Assembly (NCBI GenBank): GCA_963678675.1
Contig: OY783200.1
Span: forward strand, 14,813,246-14,877,245
Source: Xiphydria camelus
Taxonomy: Eukaryota; Arthropoda; Insecta; Hymenoptera; Xiphydriidae
Direction: 5' to 3'
Length of the DNA stretch: 64,000 bases
Shown here: positions 43,376 through 54,167 of the stretch, piece by piece
Numbering within the stretch: position 1 is the stretch's first letter
How the letters are laid out: every line of letters begins with the position of its first letter
The notes under the pieces: generated by a model
Databases searched by the model: none
What the model saw: only the letters and a program-made list of their open reading frames with translations
What the model was told of the DNA's origin: nothing
Program-made: the position numbers and the translations under genes

Positions 43376-43737
43376 CCGTATGTATCATTCCAAACGAAAC
43401 AAGTTTAGATACCGACATTTCCGATCCTTTACCGACGGTCCAGAATTTTATAGTTAAAGTTGGCTTGAGAAGAGTACGCTGTGTGTGCTGCATGAGAGCG
43501 AAAAGTGTCAAAAGTCTGATTTTCCGATAGCTATCAATTCGGGAAAGCTGTCAATTCGATCAATTCGATCTCCCGAATTGATAGCTATCGGGAAATCAGA
43601 CGTTTGACTCTTTTCACTCTCATGCAGCACACACAATGCACTCTTCTCAAGCCAACTAACTATAAAATTCTTGACCGTCGGTAAAGTATCGGAAATGTCG
43701 GTATCTAAACTTGTTTCTTTTGGAATGATACATACGG
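43376..43737. mobile_element. 362-bp CCGTATGT-family foldback
   Basis: TA-CCGTATGTATCATTCC at the left and the exact inverse, then TA, at the right. Internal arms include 'gagagcgaaaagtgtcaaaa' and 'tctgattttccgatagctat', mirrored about 43545. The opposite arm of the host palindrome (about 46015) lacks the element and has a single TA at the equivalent place. This confirms a TA duplication. Confidence 0.9.
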
Positions 43738-44141
43738 TAAATATCGAGAGACCGGCATTATCGACGTCTAATCGAGCAATGCAATCTATCAATAACGCAG
43801 ATCAGTAAATCTCAACATAACCAAAAATCATAACCTGGACCTGGTCAGTAACTCAGTGGTTGTTTATCTTCCCCAAATACGGAGCCGCGAAATTGACAAG
43901 TGACTTCAAGAGGCAAGACGAATTCATTTTAGATACTTCTAAAGATAAGAACAGCTACTTTCACGTCAGCCTGGAGGTAGAGTGTGATCCTCGCTGGCTT
44001 TGTCAGTGACAACCGTGACGTAATACGTGCATTAGGCCTGTGGCGACCCGTCGCGCTACGGCGCCCTGCCGCCAGGTGGCGCCGACCTTCGACTCCACGG
44101 TTTTCGGCTTCTCGTTAGTGGTCCAACAATGGGCAAGTTTC

Positions 44142-44149
44142 TATATAAG
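44142..44149 (+). promoter_or_regulatory. Candidate TATA box before the ribozyme
   Basis: TATATAAG lies 41 bp upstream of the first ribozyme nucleotide. A Pol II start about 30 bp downstream would begin the transcript within roughly ten nucleotides of the ribozyme. This is inferred from spacing only. Confidence 0.4.
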
Positions 44150-44182
44150 ACCGCAACTGCCCGTCTCTCACCGAGGACCACA

Positions 44183-44252
44183 GAGCGTCTAAGGCAGGAG
44201 TCGGCCTAGCCTTACTGACGAGTCCACAGGCCGACTCCGGGACGAAACGCTC
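44183..44252 (+). ncRNA. Hammerhead self-cleaving ribozyme
   Basis: Helix III is GAGCG (44183-44187) with CGCTC (44248-44252). U16.1 (44188) pairs A15.1 (44247) and C17 is 44189, so the cleavage site lies between 44189 and 44190. Helix I is TAAGGC (44190-44195) with GCCTTA (44209-44214). The core CTGACGA is at 44215-44221. Helix II is GTCC (44222-44225) with GGAC (44240-44243), followed by GAAA (44244-44247). Every conserved core position is present. Helices I and II are closed and helix III is open, the type III arrangement. Loops I and II contain an 11-nt perfect complement (44197-44207 with 44228-44238), a ready-made loop-loop contact. Confidence 0.9.
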
Positions 44253-44322
44253 CGCCGATTAGATGGCGACCACATCCTTTTCGCCACAGGCCTATTGGGG
44301 ACATCACTTTAAAAAAAAAAAT

Positions 44323-45753
44323 GTGTGAGTGCCGTTGTACTCACGGAGGATGTGTAAACATTTTACAATTATCTGCGGTCCGAGTTTAATTGGGGAATAT
44401 GACGTCGTAGTTCGACATAAAGAAGTTTAATTTTTTCTATAATAAAATATTTATTATTATAATATTAAATTTATAACTTACTAGCAGCCCGTCCCGGCTT
44501 CGCACGGGTAGATTGTGGATTGATTTTGTCCGTCCACCATTGTTTAAATACATTTTTAATACAAAACTTTTAGTATTTTTCCCGGGCTACCCAATGGTCA
44601 TATTGGGTTTGACCTTGACCATGACCTTCAAGGTTATATCAAGGTCAAATTATTTTTTTTTTCACGTTCAAATGTGTCCTTGACCATTTTTTTCATGTTA
44701 CCTTTATTGTTAGCGGAGGTCAAATTTAGGTCAAGTATAGTTCGACTTTTTGAACACCCTGTATAAGCTTTACTAACTCAGAAACCTTCGCGGATATGCG
44801 TCCAACTGTTCCCCAAATTTTCATCGCAATCGGATGAACGGTTTAGGAAGGCATAATAATCATCCGTACCGGTACTTTTTGAACACCCTGTATAAGATGT
44901 ACTAACTCAGAAACCTTCGCGGGCATGCGTCCAACCATTTCCCAACTTTTCATCGCAATCGGATGAACGGTTTAGGAAGGCATAATAATCATCAGTACCG
45001 GTACTTTTTGAACACCTTTTATAAGATTTACTAACTCAGAAACCTTCGCGGGCATGCGTCCAACCATTCCCCAAAGTTTCATCGCAATCAGATGAACGGT
45101 TTAGGAAGGCATAATAATCATCCGTACCGGTACTTTTTGAACACCCTGTATAAGATTTACTAACTCAAACCTTCGCGGATATGCGTCCAACTGTTCCCCA
45201 AATTTTCGTCGCAATCGGATGAACGGTTTAGGAAGGCATAATAATCATCCGTACCGGTACTTTTTGAACACCCTGTATAAGATTTACTAACTCAGAAACC
45301 TTCGCGGGCATGCGTCCAACCATTCCCCAACTTTTCATCGCAATCGGATGAACGGTTTAGGAAGGCATAATAATCATCAGTACCGGTACTTTTTGAACAC
45401 CCTGTATAAGATTTACTAACTCAGAAACCTTCGCGGGCATGCGTCCAACCATTCCCCAAAGTTTCATCGCAATCGGATGAACGGTTTAGGAAGGCATTTG
45501 ATATTACCTTAAAGGTCACGGTTAAGGTCAAATCCAATACGACCACTGGGTAGCCAAGGGAAAATCCTTAAAGTTTTGTATTAAACATTTTTCTCTAAAA
45601 TGTTTTCCCGTTGAGATAATCCAGCTTGCGCGAATAGTATGCGCAGTAGCGCCACACACACACTGACGCAGTCACATCTACATGGCTTACGTCTGACGCT
45701 CAATTTCTCAGGAAGGTCCTACCGCAGAGCCATAGCATAGATGTTTACACATC
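44323..45753. mobile_element. 1431-bp minisatellite-bearing element, copy 2
   Basis: Same start hairpin, TIR (one mismatch: GATGTGTAAACATTT), interior and end AGATGTTTACACATC as copy 1 at 1146-2576. Six ~130-bp units begin at about 44746, 44876, 45008, 45134, 45264 and 45391. The order of unit variants differs from copy 1, while the single-copy flanks are almost the same. It sits at an A run near the centre of the palindrome. Confidence 0.75.
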
Positions 45754-46528
45754 AAAAACGCTTTCACAACACCCTACCTCCAAGGTGACGTGGAAATGGG
45801 TATGCTTACCTTTAGAAGTATCTAAAATTAATTCGTCTTCCTTCCTGAAGTCATTTGTCAACTTCGCGACAGATACGTATAGGGGTTAGATAAATAACCA
45901 CTGAATCACTGACCACGTGCAGGTTCGGATTTTTGGTTATATTGAGATTTACTGATCCGCGTTATTGACAGATTGCATTGCTTAATTAGACGTCGATAAT
46001 TCCGGCGTCCCGAGATCTATGCAGTTCGATTTCTAATTAATAGATGGCCGTAGTGACGGCAGTGAAGGTTAACCGAGTCGCTATTTCGCTGCCTAGACGG
46101 TACATTTGAAATAAACTCCACCCAGTTTCGGAGCCTGGGCGTGAACACCTTGTATATAATTTTGAATCGTTTAACCCTTATGTCAATACCCAGTCTGAAT
46201 GGCGTTGTTCAATAGCCGGGGTACCCCGGTACCCTCTTCGTGTATTGAATGAAAAAGGGTCTTTTATGACTACAAAATTTGTCTATTGGGCCTTTTTGGG
46301 TGTCGGGCATCATAATAGGAAAGCTTACTATCTGAGTAATAATACACATCCATCTTATTGCACATCGGAAATAAACATATTCAATGCGAAAACGCTGGAG
46401 CGCAAGTACGGCACACTTCGAGTGGATGCATCAAACCGCCCGAGCGCCGTAGCGGTATCTCTTATCGCATATCGGAAATAAACACATTTAGTTCCAAACT
46501 GCCCGAGCGCCGTAATTTGTACCGCTAA

Positions 46529-46654
46529 GGGCCGGTTTTACCAACACGGTATAAACGCGGTATAGCGCTATACTGAGAATAACCAGCAATAAGCCTTATG
46601 GTTATTCTCAGTATAGCGCTATACCGCGTTTATACCTGTTGGTAAAACCGGCCC
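46529..46654. mobile_element. 126-bp Harbinger-type hairpin MITE
   Basis: GGGCCGGTTTTACCAACACG ... its inverse, arms ~55 bp with one extra base, loop 'gcaataagcctta', flanked by TAA (46526-46528, 46655-46657). The arms contain 'ggtatagcgctatact', itself palindromic. Confidence 0.8.
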
Positions 46655-46966
46655 TAAGAATATCTTATCGCACATCGGAAATGAACATATCGAGTACCCT
46701 TCAAACGGAAAGTTGTAGTTGGATCCTGTTATACTTGTTATCAGAATGTTTGCAAAAAGCGTAGGAAAACTAGAAAAGCATGTATTAATTATAATAAACC
46801 TATTTGCGATGAACATTCTAAAGCAGTTACAAAATGTATCGCATGTTATGACCAATAAATAAACCGTACATATACGTATATACACATATATATACTTGAT
46901 GTACTCATTTATAATTTATTTATCACAAATGTCTTTACAAATTATATAGTTATATATATATATATA

Positions 46967-47088
46967 TGAGGAGCACAGTTCCAAAACTCATTTAGTCCAT
47001 TCGCAGTTTGTCTTATAATCGCTAAACTATTAGCAATTATAGGACAAACTGCGAATGGACTAAACGAGTTTTGGAACTGTGCTCCTCA
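46967..47088. mobile_element. 122-bp hairpin MITE, TGAGGAGC family
   Basis: TGAGGAGCACAGTTCCAAAA and its inverse lie within TA-repeat flanks. The arms continue 'tttagtccattcgcagtttg'. The ends match those of 62506-62659 (TGAGGAGCTCATTTCCAAAG), so the two form one family with different interiors. Confidence 0.8.
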
Positions 47089-47621
47089 TATATATATATT
47101 TGTGTAAAACATAATTTTTTTACATTTAAAGTTAATTTATTTATTTATTATTATGAAATTCTACTGGCACATTGAGATTTTTAGTATGGGTACCCGGGTA
47201 CCTGGGTATTGTACAAGCGAATATTTGACTTTGACCCTTCATCTTTCTCTCTTTTTTTGTATATTTAAAAATAATAATAGTATGAATCGATTGGAAATTG
47301 ATCAAATAATGGGGATCTGGGCGGATTTGATGATTCATTGATCAGTATATAAGATATTTCAGTAAGAATATGCAAAAGGGTACCCGGGTATTGACAAGGG
47401 TTAAATCTTTCTAATGAAATAAATATTTTCAGTGTTTTCTAATAAATTAAAAATTATTATAATGATGAGTCTTCTACATGTATTCTGCACTGTTTCATTA
47501 CGATACGACATAACAGGTAAGTAATAAAGTATGAAATAAGAGAAAACTCATATTTAATGAATATCTTGTCCAAAGTAGCAAGTTTTTCAAAAGGACACAA
47601 ATTTTTATGTGGAATTTTTAT

Positions 47622-47836
47622 ATCGCTCGTGGGCTGCAACAGTGGCACAACTTAAAATTGGAATGTTCCCAAGAGACGACTTTAAAAGTTGAATTATTAT
47701 ATTATACGAGCGTTGACCATTTGCTGCCAGATTATGATAATTATCCGCTCGTATAATATAATAATTCAACTTTTAAAGTCGTCTCTTGGAAACATTCCAA
47801 TTTTGAATTGTGCCATTATTGCAGCCCATGAGCGAT
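47622..47836. mobile_element. 215-bp palindromic MITE
   Basis: ATCGCTCGTGGGCTGCAAC ... GCAGCCCATGAGCGAT with long arms ('agagacgactttaaaagttg', 'attattatattatacgagcg') and a loop of about 30 bp. It is non-coding. Confidence 0.8.
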
Positions 47837-47883
47837 ATGTTAGAGCCGCCATATTTTTCCCTACATTTTGTGAGTCCTTTCAT

Positions 47884-48107
47884 TCCAAAATAAAGAACAT
47901 TTCACTCATAAACCATGATTTTTCTCATAAACGAGATCTTCAAATTATTACACGTAATCTTAGTTTTTCAAAGATTGTATTTTTGTATTAGTATGTTTTA
48001 ATTATAGAAACATCTCTTTAAAACTAAGATCACATGCAATAATTCGAAGGCCTTCTTTATGGGAAAAATCATGGTTCAGAAATGAAATATTTTTTATTTC
48101 AGACTGA
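47884..48107. mobile_element. Imperfect palindromic element, ~220 bp
   Basis: 'aaccatgatttttctcataaa' and 'aatcttagtttttcaaag' at the left, complemented by 'aaaactaagatcac' and 'tatgggaaaaatcatggttc' at the right. Several indels show it is older than its neighbour. Confidence 0.55.
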
Positions 48108-49338
48108 GTGAACTTAGAAAACCTAGGGAAAAACATGATAGCTCTATAAGGAAATCAAAGGGAATTGACTCCTTAAGCTGTTGAAATCGCTGGAAGATTG
48201 TACTCACACCGCGAATTACGCATCAACAAATCAGTAAGAAACAAAAAACACAAAAGTCTGCAATAGTTCAGAGATATACTTGGAAGTACTCCAAATTGAA
48301 TCCAAAAGGATTCACCCCTAGTCATACATCCCTTACAAAACAGTCCCAGGAAACAAAATATAGCCATTAGCTAACCACGACTAGGAAATAACAATATTAC
48401 CTCACAAAAATTTTACACTTTTCAAACTTTTCAACTTATAATTATGAGGTAATTGTAATCCCATTTAACTTTAAATGGGCGTGTAAATATAGTTTATAGT
48501 TGAAACTTTGCTTTTTACTTTAGAGCATATCGTCGTTATTTTAAATCGACATAATGGCAACATAGGCGACATAATGATATAGAAATTGATACGTAACTTA
48601 TGGCGCTATTATGTAAAAAACTATAAGCTCTATAAAGGACTACGTTCTATAAAGTCACATAAGAAAACTATGTAACCTTATAGAACTTACATTTTCGTAC
48701 AGAATACCGCTATTAATGTGCTTCCCTTTTCTCTTAATAATCATGTGATAGGTATATCATTATTTAATACAGTTTTTAGTAACTGTATTAACATCCTATT
48801 GTATTATATTATATGGTTAACATCTTAGCTTTGTTACCTAACATCTAGCTGGTACTGAGCGGGAAATTATAACTTTCAGATTAGCAGCGAGAAACTAATT
48901 CGTTAATTTAATTCGTTACATTGAATTTTGTTAATGTTAACTTGAAGTTATATAACTGTGCCTGCTAGGGTACTACTGCCAAAGTTTTATAGGAAATCAC
49001 CGGCAGTAATTTTTTCACAACTACTGCCGTTCTACTACAGTGTGTGTGTATTCGAGGAAGCTTAACATAGATAATATTCCGTAGTATACTCTAAAGCATA
49101 TGCTATTGATTGCTGACTTGAGGATGCTCTAATGATTGGTTCTAATGACTTACCAGTACCCGGTAACCGTTTCAGAAGAAAATCCCTATGCCCTATACCT
49201 TTAGCAGCTGTAAAAGCATGGCAGGGATCACGTCCGGAAGCGATGTCGAACATCGTAGCACTTATAAAATTATAAAAAATTATTCGGTTTCGATAAGTAT
49301 CCTTATAATTAAAATATTCTGCTTTTTTCTGATTATTA
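48108..49338. other. No gene seen; diverged inverted repeat pieces
   Basis: 48190-48330 ('acttggaagtactccaaa') recurs in inverse or direct form at 50620-50680, 50815-50870 and 51005-51030. 'tgtgtattcgaggaagcttaa' at 49046 pairs with 'aagcttcctcgaatacaca' at 49837, suggesting an element of about 0.85 kb that encloses the next two MITEs. Confidence 0.45.
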
Positions 49339-49342
49339 TTAA

Positions 49343-49445
49343 CCCTTAACTGGTGAGATGCCTTCACACAGACGGCGCGGCCGTTGAACACTCCACGGCG
49401 GCACGTACCGCGCCGTCTGTGAGACGGCACCTCACCAGTTAAGTG
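49343..49445. mobile_element. 103-bp piggyBac-like hairpin MITE, TTAA duplication
   Basis: TTAA-CCCTTAACTGGTGAG at the left and CTCACCAGTTAAGTG-TTAA at the right. The arms include 'cacagacggcgcgg' / 'ccgcgccgtctgtg'. The loop is ~25 bp. One terminal base pair is mismatched. Confidence 0.8.
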
Positions 49446-49590
49446 TTAAGCATCTCATTTTTGTAATGGTAACAGGGGGCTAATTTCGGAACGCAATAAC
49501 TCTATAATCAATGTTTAACATTTTCCGCGTGGCCACGTGTTTACGTCTGCGCGGCGATCAGGGCTTAGGGATTTTTAATGTACATCCGGC

Positions 49591-49788
49591 TACTCGGATT
49601 CTGAGCCTGGTGACTTTTGCAAAATGTCACTTTTAAACGTATTGACCTTGATCAATCAATTCTAATGCTTTCATTAGCCAGGATAAACAACGCTGTAGTT
49701 AAAGAAAGCATGAGAATTACTTGTTCATTGGACAGTACCTTTAAAAATAACATTTTGCAAAAGTCACCAGAGGCTCCGAATTCGAGTC
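49591..49788. mobile_element. ~200-bp hairpin element
   Basis: 'tactcggattctgagcctgg' with 'tgacttttgcaaaatg', mirrored by 'cattttgcaaaagtcaccag' and 'aggctccgaattcgag'. A related interior lies at 17590-17710. Confidence 0.65.
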
Positions 49789-50179
49789 GCCAGGTGTACG
49801 GTTCAGAATGTAACTATGGCATATCGCCTACGACAAGCTTCCTCGAATACACACTGTATGCTGCTAATATATATTACTGCCGTTGTACTACTGTCACGTA
49901 ACTACTAAAAATTCATCATAGCCTCATTTAAATACAGCTACAATTAATTTTTCATAGTATTGTGTGATACCATAGTACTACTATTAATAATATGATAACG
50001 TTTCACTACTTTTAAACTTTGATTCAAACCGCATTTAAATGTGGTTTTAAATAAATGTTTGCTTCATATATGCTTTATAACAAACAAGTAAATTATGAAA
50101 TGATTATTTACTGCAATGTACATTTTTATTTTAAAAATTGTTCAACTTTAACTCTGCCAAACAATTACAGTCGATTTTG

Positions 50180-50530
50180 TGGTGGGAGTAGTACTCTGCA
50201 ATGATTACGCGTAATGTGTGGTTGCCACAGAGGAGATTGCAGGTATTATAGTGATGACTACACCGGCGGTAGTAGTACTGCGATGATTACTGCATGGTTA
50301 TCACAGAAGATTACAGATATTCCAGTGGTCATTACACAGGTGTTAATAATAAACAGTATTAATGGGATGATTACTGCGTGATTGCCACAGAGAATTGCAG
50401 GTATTACGGTGGTGTCTACATAAGCAGCAGTAGTACTACTAGGATTACTGCGCGGTTACAAGAAAATATTACAGAGGATTACAGGAATTTAATTGTAACT
50501 ACACAAACGGCAGTAATACTTTTTCGTAAA
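50180..50530. repeat. Four degenerate ~85-bp tandem units
   Basis: Each unit reads roughly 'gtagtactgcgatgattact', a '(g)ttgccacagag' and a 'gattgcaggtatta' phrase (about 50185, 50270, 50365, 50435). 'ctactgcc' phrases also occur at 48968-49035, so this may be the body of the same element. Confidence 0.6.
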
Positions 50531-50539
50531 GGATGAGTG

Positions 50540-51105
50540 TTTTGCTAATTATCATTAGCCGTTGGGTGTGCAACGCGAACCCGCGTATTGTCAAATCGTT
50601 ACAAGTACGAAAGTGAAAAAGATCTGAAACAATTGAGAGATAAACTTGGAAGTATTCCCAAACGAGTTCAAAAGAATAGTTAAAGGTATTTTAATCACTT
50701 TCTTAGGAATACGTCCTAATGTGTCTCCGAATTATTTACTATTTTAAATCTCTTTTTTTACTCCGGATTATTAAATTTATTATGTATATAAAATAAATAT
50801 AACTAGGATAAATCCTTTTGAACTCGCTTGGGGATAATTCCAAGGACATTTCTGAATTGTTTCAGTTTCTTATCCTCTTATTACTCGTGACGATTTAACA
50901 ATACGCGGACTTGCGTTGTGCACAGGTCCCGGCGATTAATTAACTAATTAAGATGATTACTAAAACACTCATGACTGGGGATTAATTCTTTTGGATTTGA
51001 TTTGGAGTACTTCCAAGAATAACTGAACCATTTCAAGTTTTTATCTCTTTGCTTTTTAGTGATTTCATGACGCGTAAACCTACGATGTGCGCACTGTTCA
51101 AGCGA
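50540..51105. repeat. Inverted and direct copies of a 'cttggaagtattccca' module
   Basis: 50570-50700 is mirrored by 50810-50930 ('aacccgcgtattgtcaaatcg' against 'cgatttaacaatacgcggac'; 'aaacaattgagagataaac'). A third diverged copy is at 50985-51105. It is an ancient foldback or composite with no coding. Confidence 0.55.
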
Positions 51106-51900
51106 CTTTAACCCTTTCATGCATAGTATACACTATAGTGGATGAATGAAAAACATTCTTCTTGTTCAACCTTGACTTATCACAAAAGGAATTTTCTTTA
51201 TGAAAATCTAAATTTCCGAAAATTTATGCATGGAAATAATCGTAGAGCAAAAGCTATCCACTTTTCGGGATCTTGCCTGTAATAACTTTTGATCCGAATT
51301 TCGTAAACTACAAAATATTAAAAAATTACAAGATTCTACTGAAAGCCGTTTTCCATGAAGATCGTGCATAATCCTTTATACAGGGTCTTCATAAATGATT
51401 ACAGACCACGTGACAAGACACGTGACCTACGCGCATATGCTATTGGTTGAGAGCTCGGACTAGTACCAATTGGGTTGTATCCTAAAATTTTATTATGCAT
51501 GAAACACAGCAAACATAATAGTTAAAGTTATTCAAAACACAGTACCAATAGTAAAAACTTCATAAAAAAAATTCTACCCCAAAAACATTACTTTAAAAGT
51601 AGCATGGCCACGCCTCCTCAGTGAAACGCCGGCACTGGTCATTGTGACGTCACTAGCCATATAACCACAGCTTACACAGCTAGCCAACTCCCACGCGGCA
51701 CCTTTGAAGTTAGAAACGCCGATCCGTTGACCTTGAGTCGTGCTATTTCTTTCTGTTTCGGGAAAGATCAGGGCCAAACTGCGGTAGTCTCCGACTCGCT
51801 CGGGAGAGAAGTCAGGATCGATACTATAAGTAGTTGTTTCATTTTACAAAGTACGGCCCTGAATTCTTTCCCGGGCGAGAGAGATAGCATGCGTCCAGGT

Positions 51901-52811
51901 TTAAAGGGGCCCATACACTGTCCAGCAAGTTTGCGCAACGCAGCGTTTGCGCAAACTTGCTGGACAGTGTATGGCGGTGTTTGATGCGTTGCGCAAATGT
52001 TTGACAAACTTTAAACGTGTTTGACGTCTAAAAGGGGCCCATACACTGTCCAGCAAGTTTGCGCAACGCAGCGTTGCGCAAACTTGCTGGACAGTGTATG
52101 GCGATTTTTGATGCGTTGCGCAAATGTTTGACCAAATTCAAAAGTGTTTGAAATCTTTTGCGCAACGGGCTCCCCGGCGCCCCGGGCGGGGCGGGGGACA
52201 GGGTCCTCGACCTTTTCCTCATTTTCAATAGACTCGCGGGAATACGCTTTGCCTTCCCTACGAGCACCCTTTGTTTACCATCCAGGGTCGACCTATCATA
52301 AATTAAGCTAACGAGAAGTGTGTCGACCTATCATAAATGAAGCCAACAGGAAACGCGTCACCCTATCGAGACGCGCATCCGTCCTATCATAAATTACTAC
52401 ATCGAGACGCGCGTACGTTCGTCTCTTGACCGCACCACGGAACTTCGACGCATCTGCGTGTCTTCCCGAAGTCTTTCGCACGCCTCTGTTCCCTTCCTAC
52501 GTCTTACCAGCGATCTATCTCTACGAGTATCCGGTTCACCCTCTATCCTTTTTCCTCTATCCTCCTATCCAGGTTCACTTGTGATAATGACGACTATTCA
52601 GAATAGGGAATTTTGGAGGGATGATGCAGCAACGCTGCGTTGCGCAAACTTGTTTGACAGTGTATGGATGATGCAGTTGTGCAACACAGCGTTACGCAAA
52701 CTTGTTTGACAGTGTATGGATGATGCAGTTGCGCAACGCAGCGTTGCGCAAACCTGCGTTGCGCAAACCTGCGTTTCGCAAACATGTTTGACAGTGTATG
52801 GGCCCCTTAAA
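51901..52811. mobile_element. MITE built of repeated GCGCAAACTTG/TGTCCAGC hairpins
   Basis: 'aaaggggcccatacactgtc' at 51903, again at 52033 and inverted at 52785-52811. Each is followed by 'cagcaagtttgcgcaacgca' and its complement, making near-perfect stem-loops of about 70 bp. TTAAA flanks both outer ends. A C/T-rich spacer (52160-52600) separates two clusters. Confidence 0.65.
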
Positions 52812-53418
52812 GGTCCGGCGTGAGAGTTGGCTAGCTGTGTAAGCTGTGATATAGGGCGATTGGGTAACTGCACAAAACAGATAGAGTGCCATCTGTGGCA
52901 CGCACCAAGCATTAAGCAGATGCCCGTGGTATAAGCGCTGTTTACACGTTATTTTGGATAATAATTGAAGTGTTTTACCTATGAGATTTAATTAACATGG
53001 CCTCAATTATAATAGAATGTGGATTTCAAAGCATTCAAATAAATTCTTTCCGTGGAAAATCGTTATCAAAAGGTAAATACAAGCAGCGCCACCAAGCTGG
53101 GTTTCTTGGCGAAACTTTGATGTACATTCTCTATATGTACACGTGTAACACAAACAAAAGCTACGTTTGTGGAAGTACGCTAGAGCCCTATAACGGTTCG
53201 CCTGTGCGTCTTCTAGTACAGTAGACGGGCCGAGAAAATCAACTTTGTTGTCCACTTTTTTTTACAAGTATCCAAGTTTTTGTTTCTGATGGTTTCAATA
53301 TTTCATTACCTTTAAAACGAAACAAAAATCATCGAAAAATATCAATTTTTAGTGAAGTTAGAGGCATTTGATTACAAGAGCGTGCGGGCGCTATATATAT
53401 ACGACGCGTATTTATATA

Positions 53419-53983
53419 CCCTGAGTGCACCGGTATCCGACCGTGTATGAGTATCCGTCCACCGAAGGTCGATTATGGAAATATTTAATATTTAACATTT
53501 TTAAATGTTTATAAAATTAATTAATTTGTTTCGATGCGTGGCGCTAACATCATGCTTTGAATGTATTTCGTTAGAAGAGTCGGTTAGGATTGGAAATCAG
53601 TAGTTCAGATGGATACGACAAAATGTAAGTAATAAACGTATTAAAACATGTTTAAATCGATGAATAATATATTGTAATATAAATTAAAATTATGAGAAGT
53701 GCTAAAAAAGACATTTTATTATTGTAAAATTACGTCATTCGGTATCAGCGCAGAACGAAAACAGACGGTCGGATACTGACCCTTTTAACCATTCACTTTA
53801 AAATTGTATTATTTAATTATTATGAATCCCTTTTCAAACTTTTTAATTTTTTAATCTTTTTATGAAAAAGAGTCCACCGTTGTATTATATTTACTCTTCT
53901 TTCTATATTTGGCCATGGTAATTAAATATTACATTTCCTGCTAAATAAAAATCTTACATGGACGGATACCGGTGCACTCACGG
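53419..53983. mobile_element. 565-bp element with CC(C/G)TGAGTGCACCGG ends
   Basis: TA-CCCTGAGTGCACCGGTATCCG and CGGATACCGGTGCACTCACGG-TA. The opposite arm of the host foldback has an empty site with a single TA. Inside, 'cagATGGATACGACAAAAT' is followed by GTAAGTAA, which looks like a first coding exon with a donor. This may be a deletion derivative of a larger TA-inserting transposon. Confidence 0.8.
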
Positions 53984-54116
53984 TACAAAATGCGATATCT
54001 CGAGAACCATTCATCGTAACAAAATGAGATAAAAACCAATCGTTTCGTCTCGAAATTCTCTACATTTTTTCCGCAGTATGTCTTGATAACTTCTCAATAA
54101 TTTTCGAGATATTTAA

Positions 54117-54167
54117 CCCTAGATAGCTAACCTTCCTATAATATAAAGGAAGGTTAGCTATCTAGGG
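54117..54167. mobile_element. 51-bp perfect hairpin with CCCT ends and TTAA flanks
   Basis: TTAA-CCCTAGATAGCTAACCTTCC, an 11-base loop and the exact inverse then TTAA. It forms the tip of the palindrome at 53986-54304, whose complementarity continues past TTAA. It may be a piggyBac-like mini-element or simply the palindrome's centre. Confidence 0.45.

Larger units (their letters stand above)
44034..44293 (+). mobile_element. 260-bp element carrying a promoter and a hammerhead ribozyme
   Basis: The ends AGGCCTGTGGCGA (44034-44046) and TCGCCACAGGCCT (44281-44293) are exact inverted repeats, each flanked by ATT (44031-44033, 44294-44296). The inside is GC-richer than its surroundings. It contains TATATAAG and a complete hammerhead motif but no open frame. 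The closest known ideas are ribozyme-bearing non-autonomous elements (retrozymes, Penelope-linked hammerheads). Those usually occur as tandem repeats or in LTR-like structures, not between 13-bp TIRs. The assignment is therefore open. Confidence 0.65.
43245..46154. mobile_element. Large palindromic element holding three nested insertions
   Basis: The left arm (43250-43375, continued 43740-43990) and the right arm (45775-46150) are complementary along 'agatacttctaaaga', 'gatcagtaaatctcaa', 'taatcgagcaatgcaatct' and 'ggtggaatttatttcaaatg'. Removing the MITE at 43376-43737, the ribozyme element at 44034-44293 and the minisatellite element at 44323-45753 leaves about 850 bp. No coding capacity is present. 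Confidence 0.75.
46175..47400. mobile_element. 1.2-kb piggyBac-like element, TTAA duplication
   Basis: TTAA-CCCTTATGTCAATACCC (46171) and GGGTATTGACAAGGG-TTAA (to 47404) form slightly offset TIRs with GGTACCC/GGGTACC motifs inside both. Two or three direct copies of 'cgcacatcggaaataaacat' lie at 46359-46700. Two unrelated hairpin MITEs are nested in it. The open frame 46245-46481 has no recognisable domain, and no transposase is present. Confidence 0.6.
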
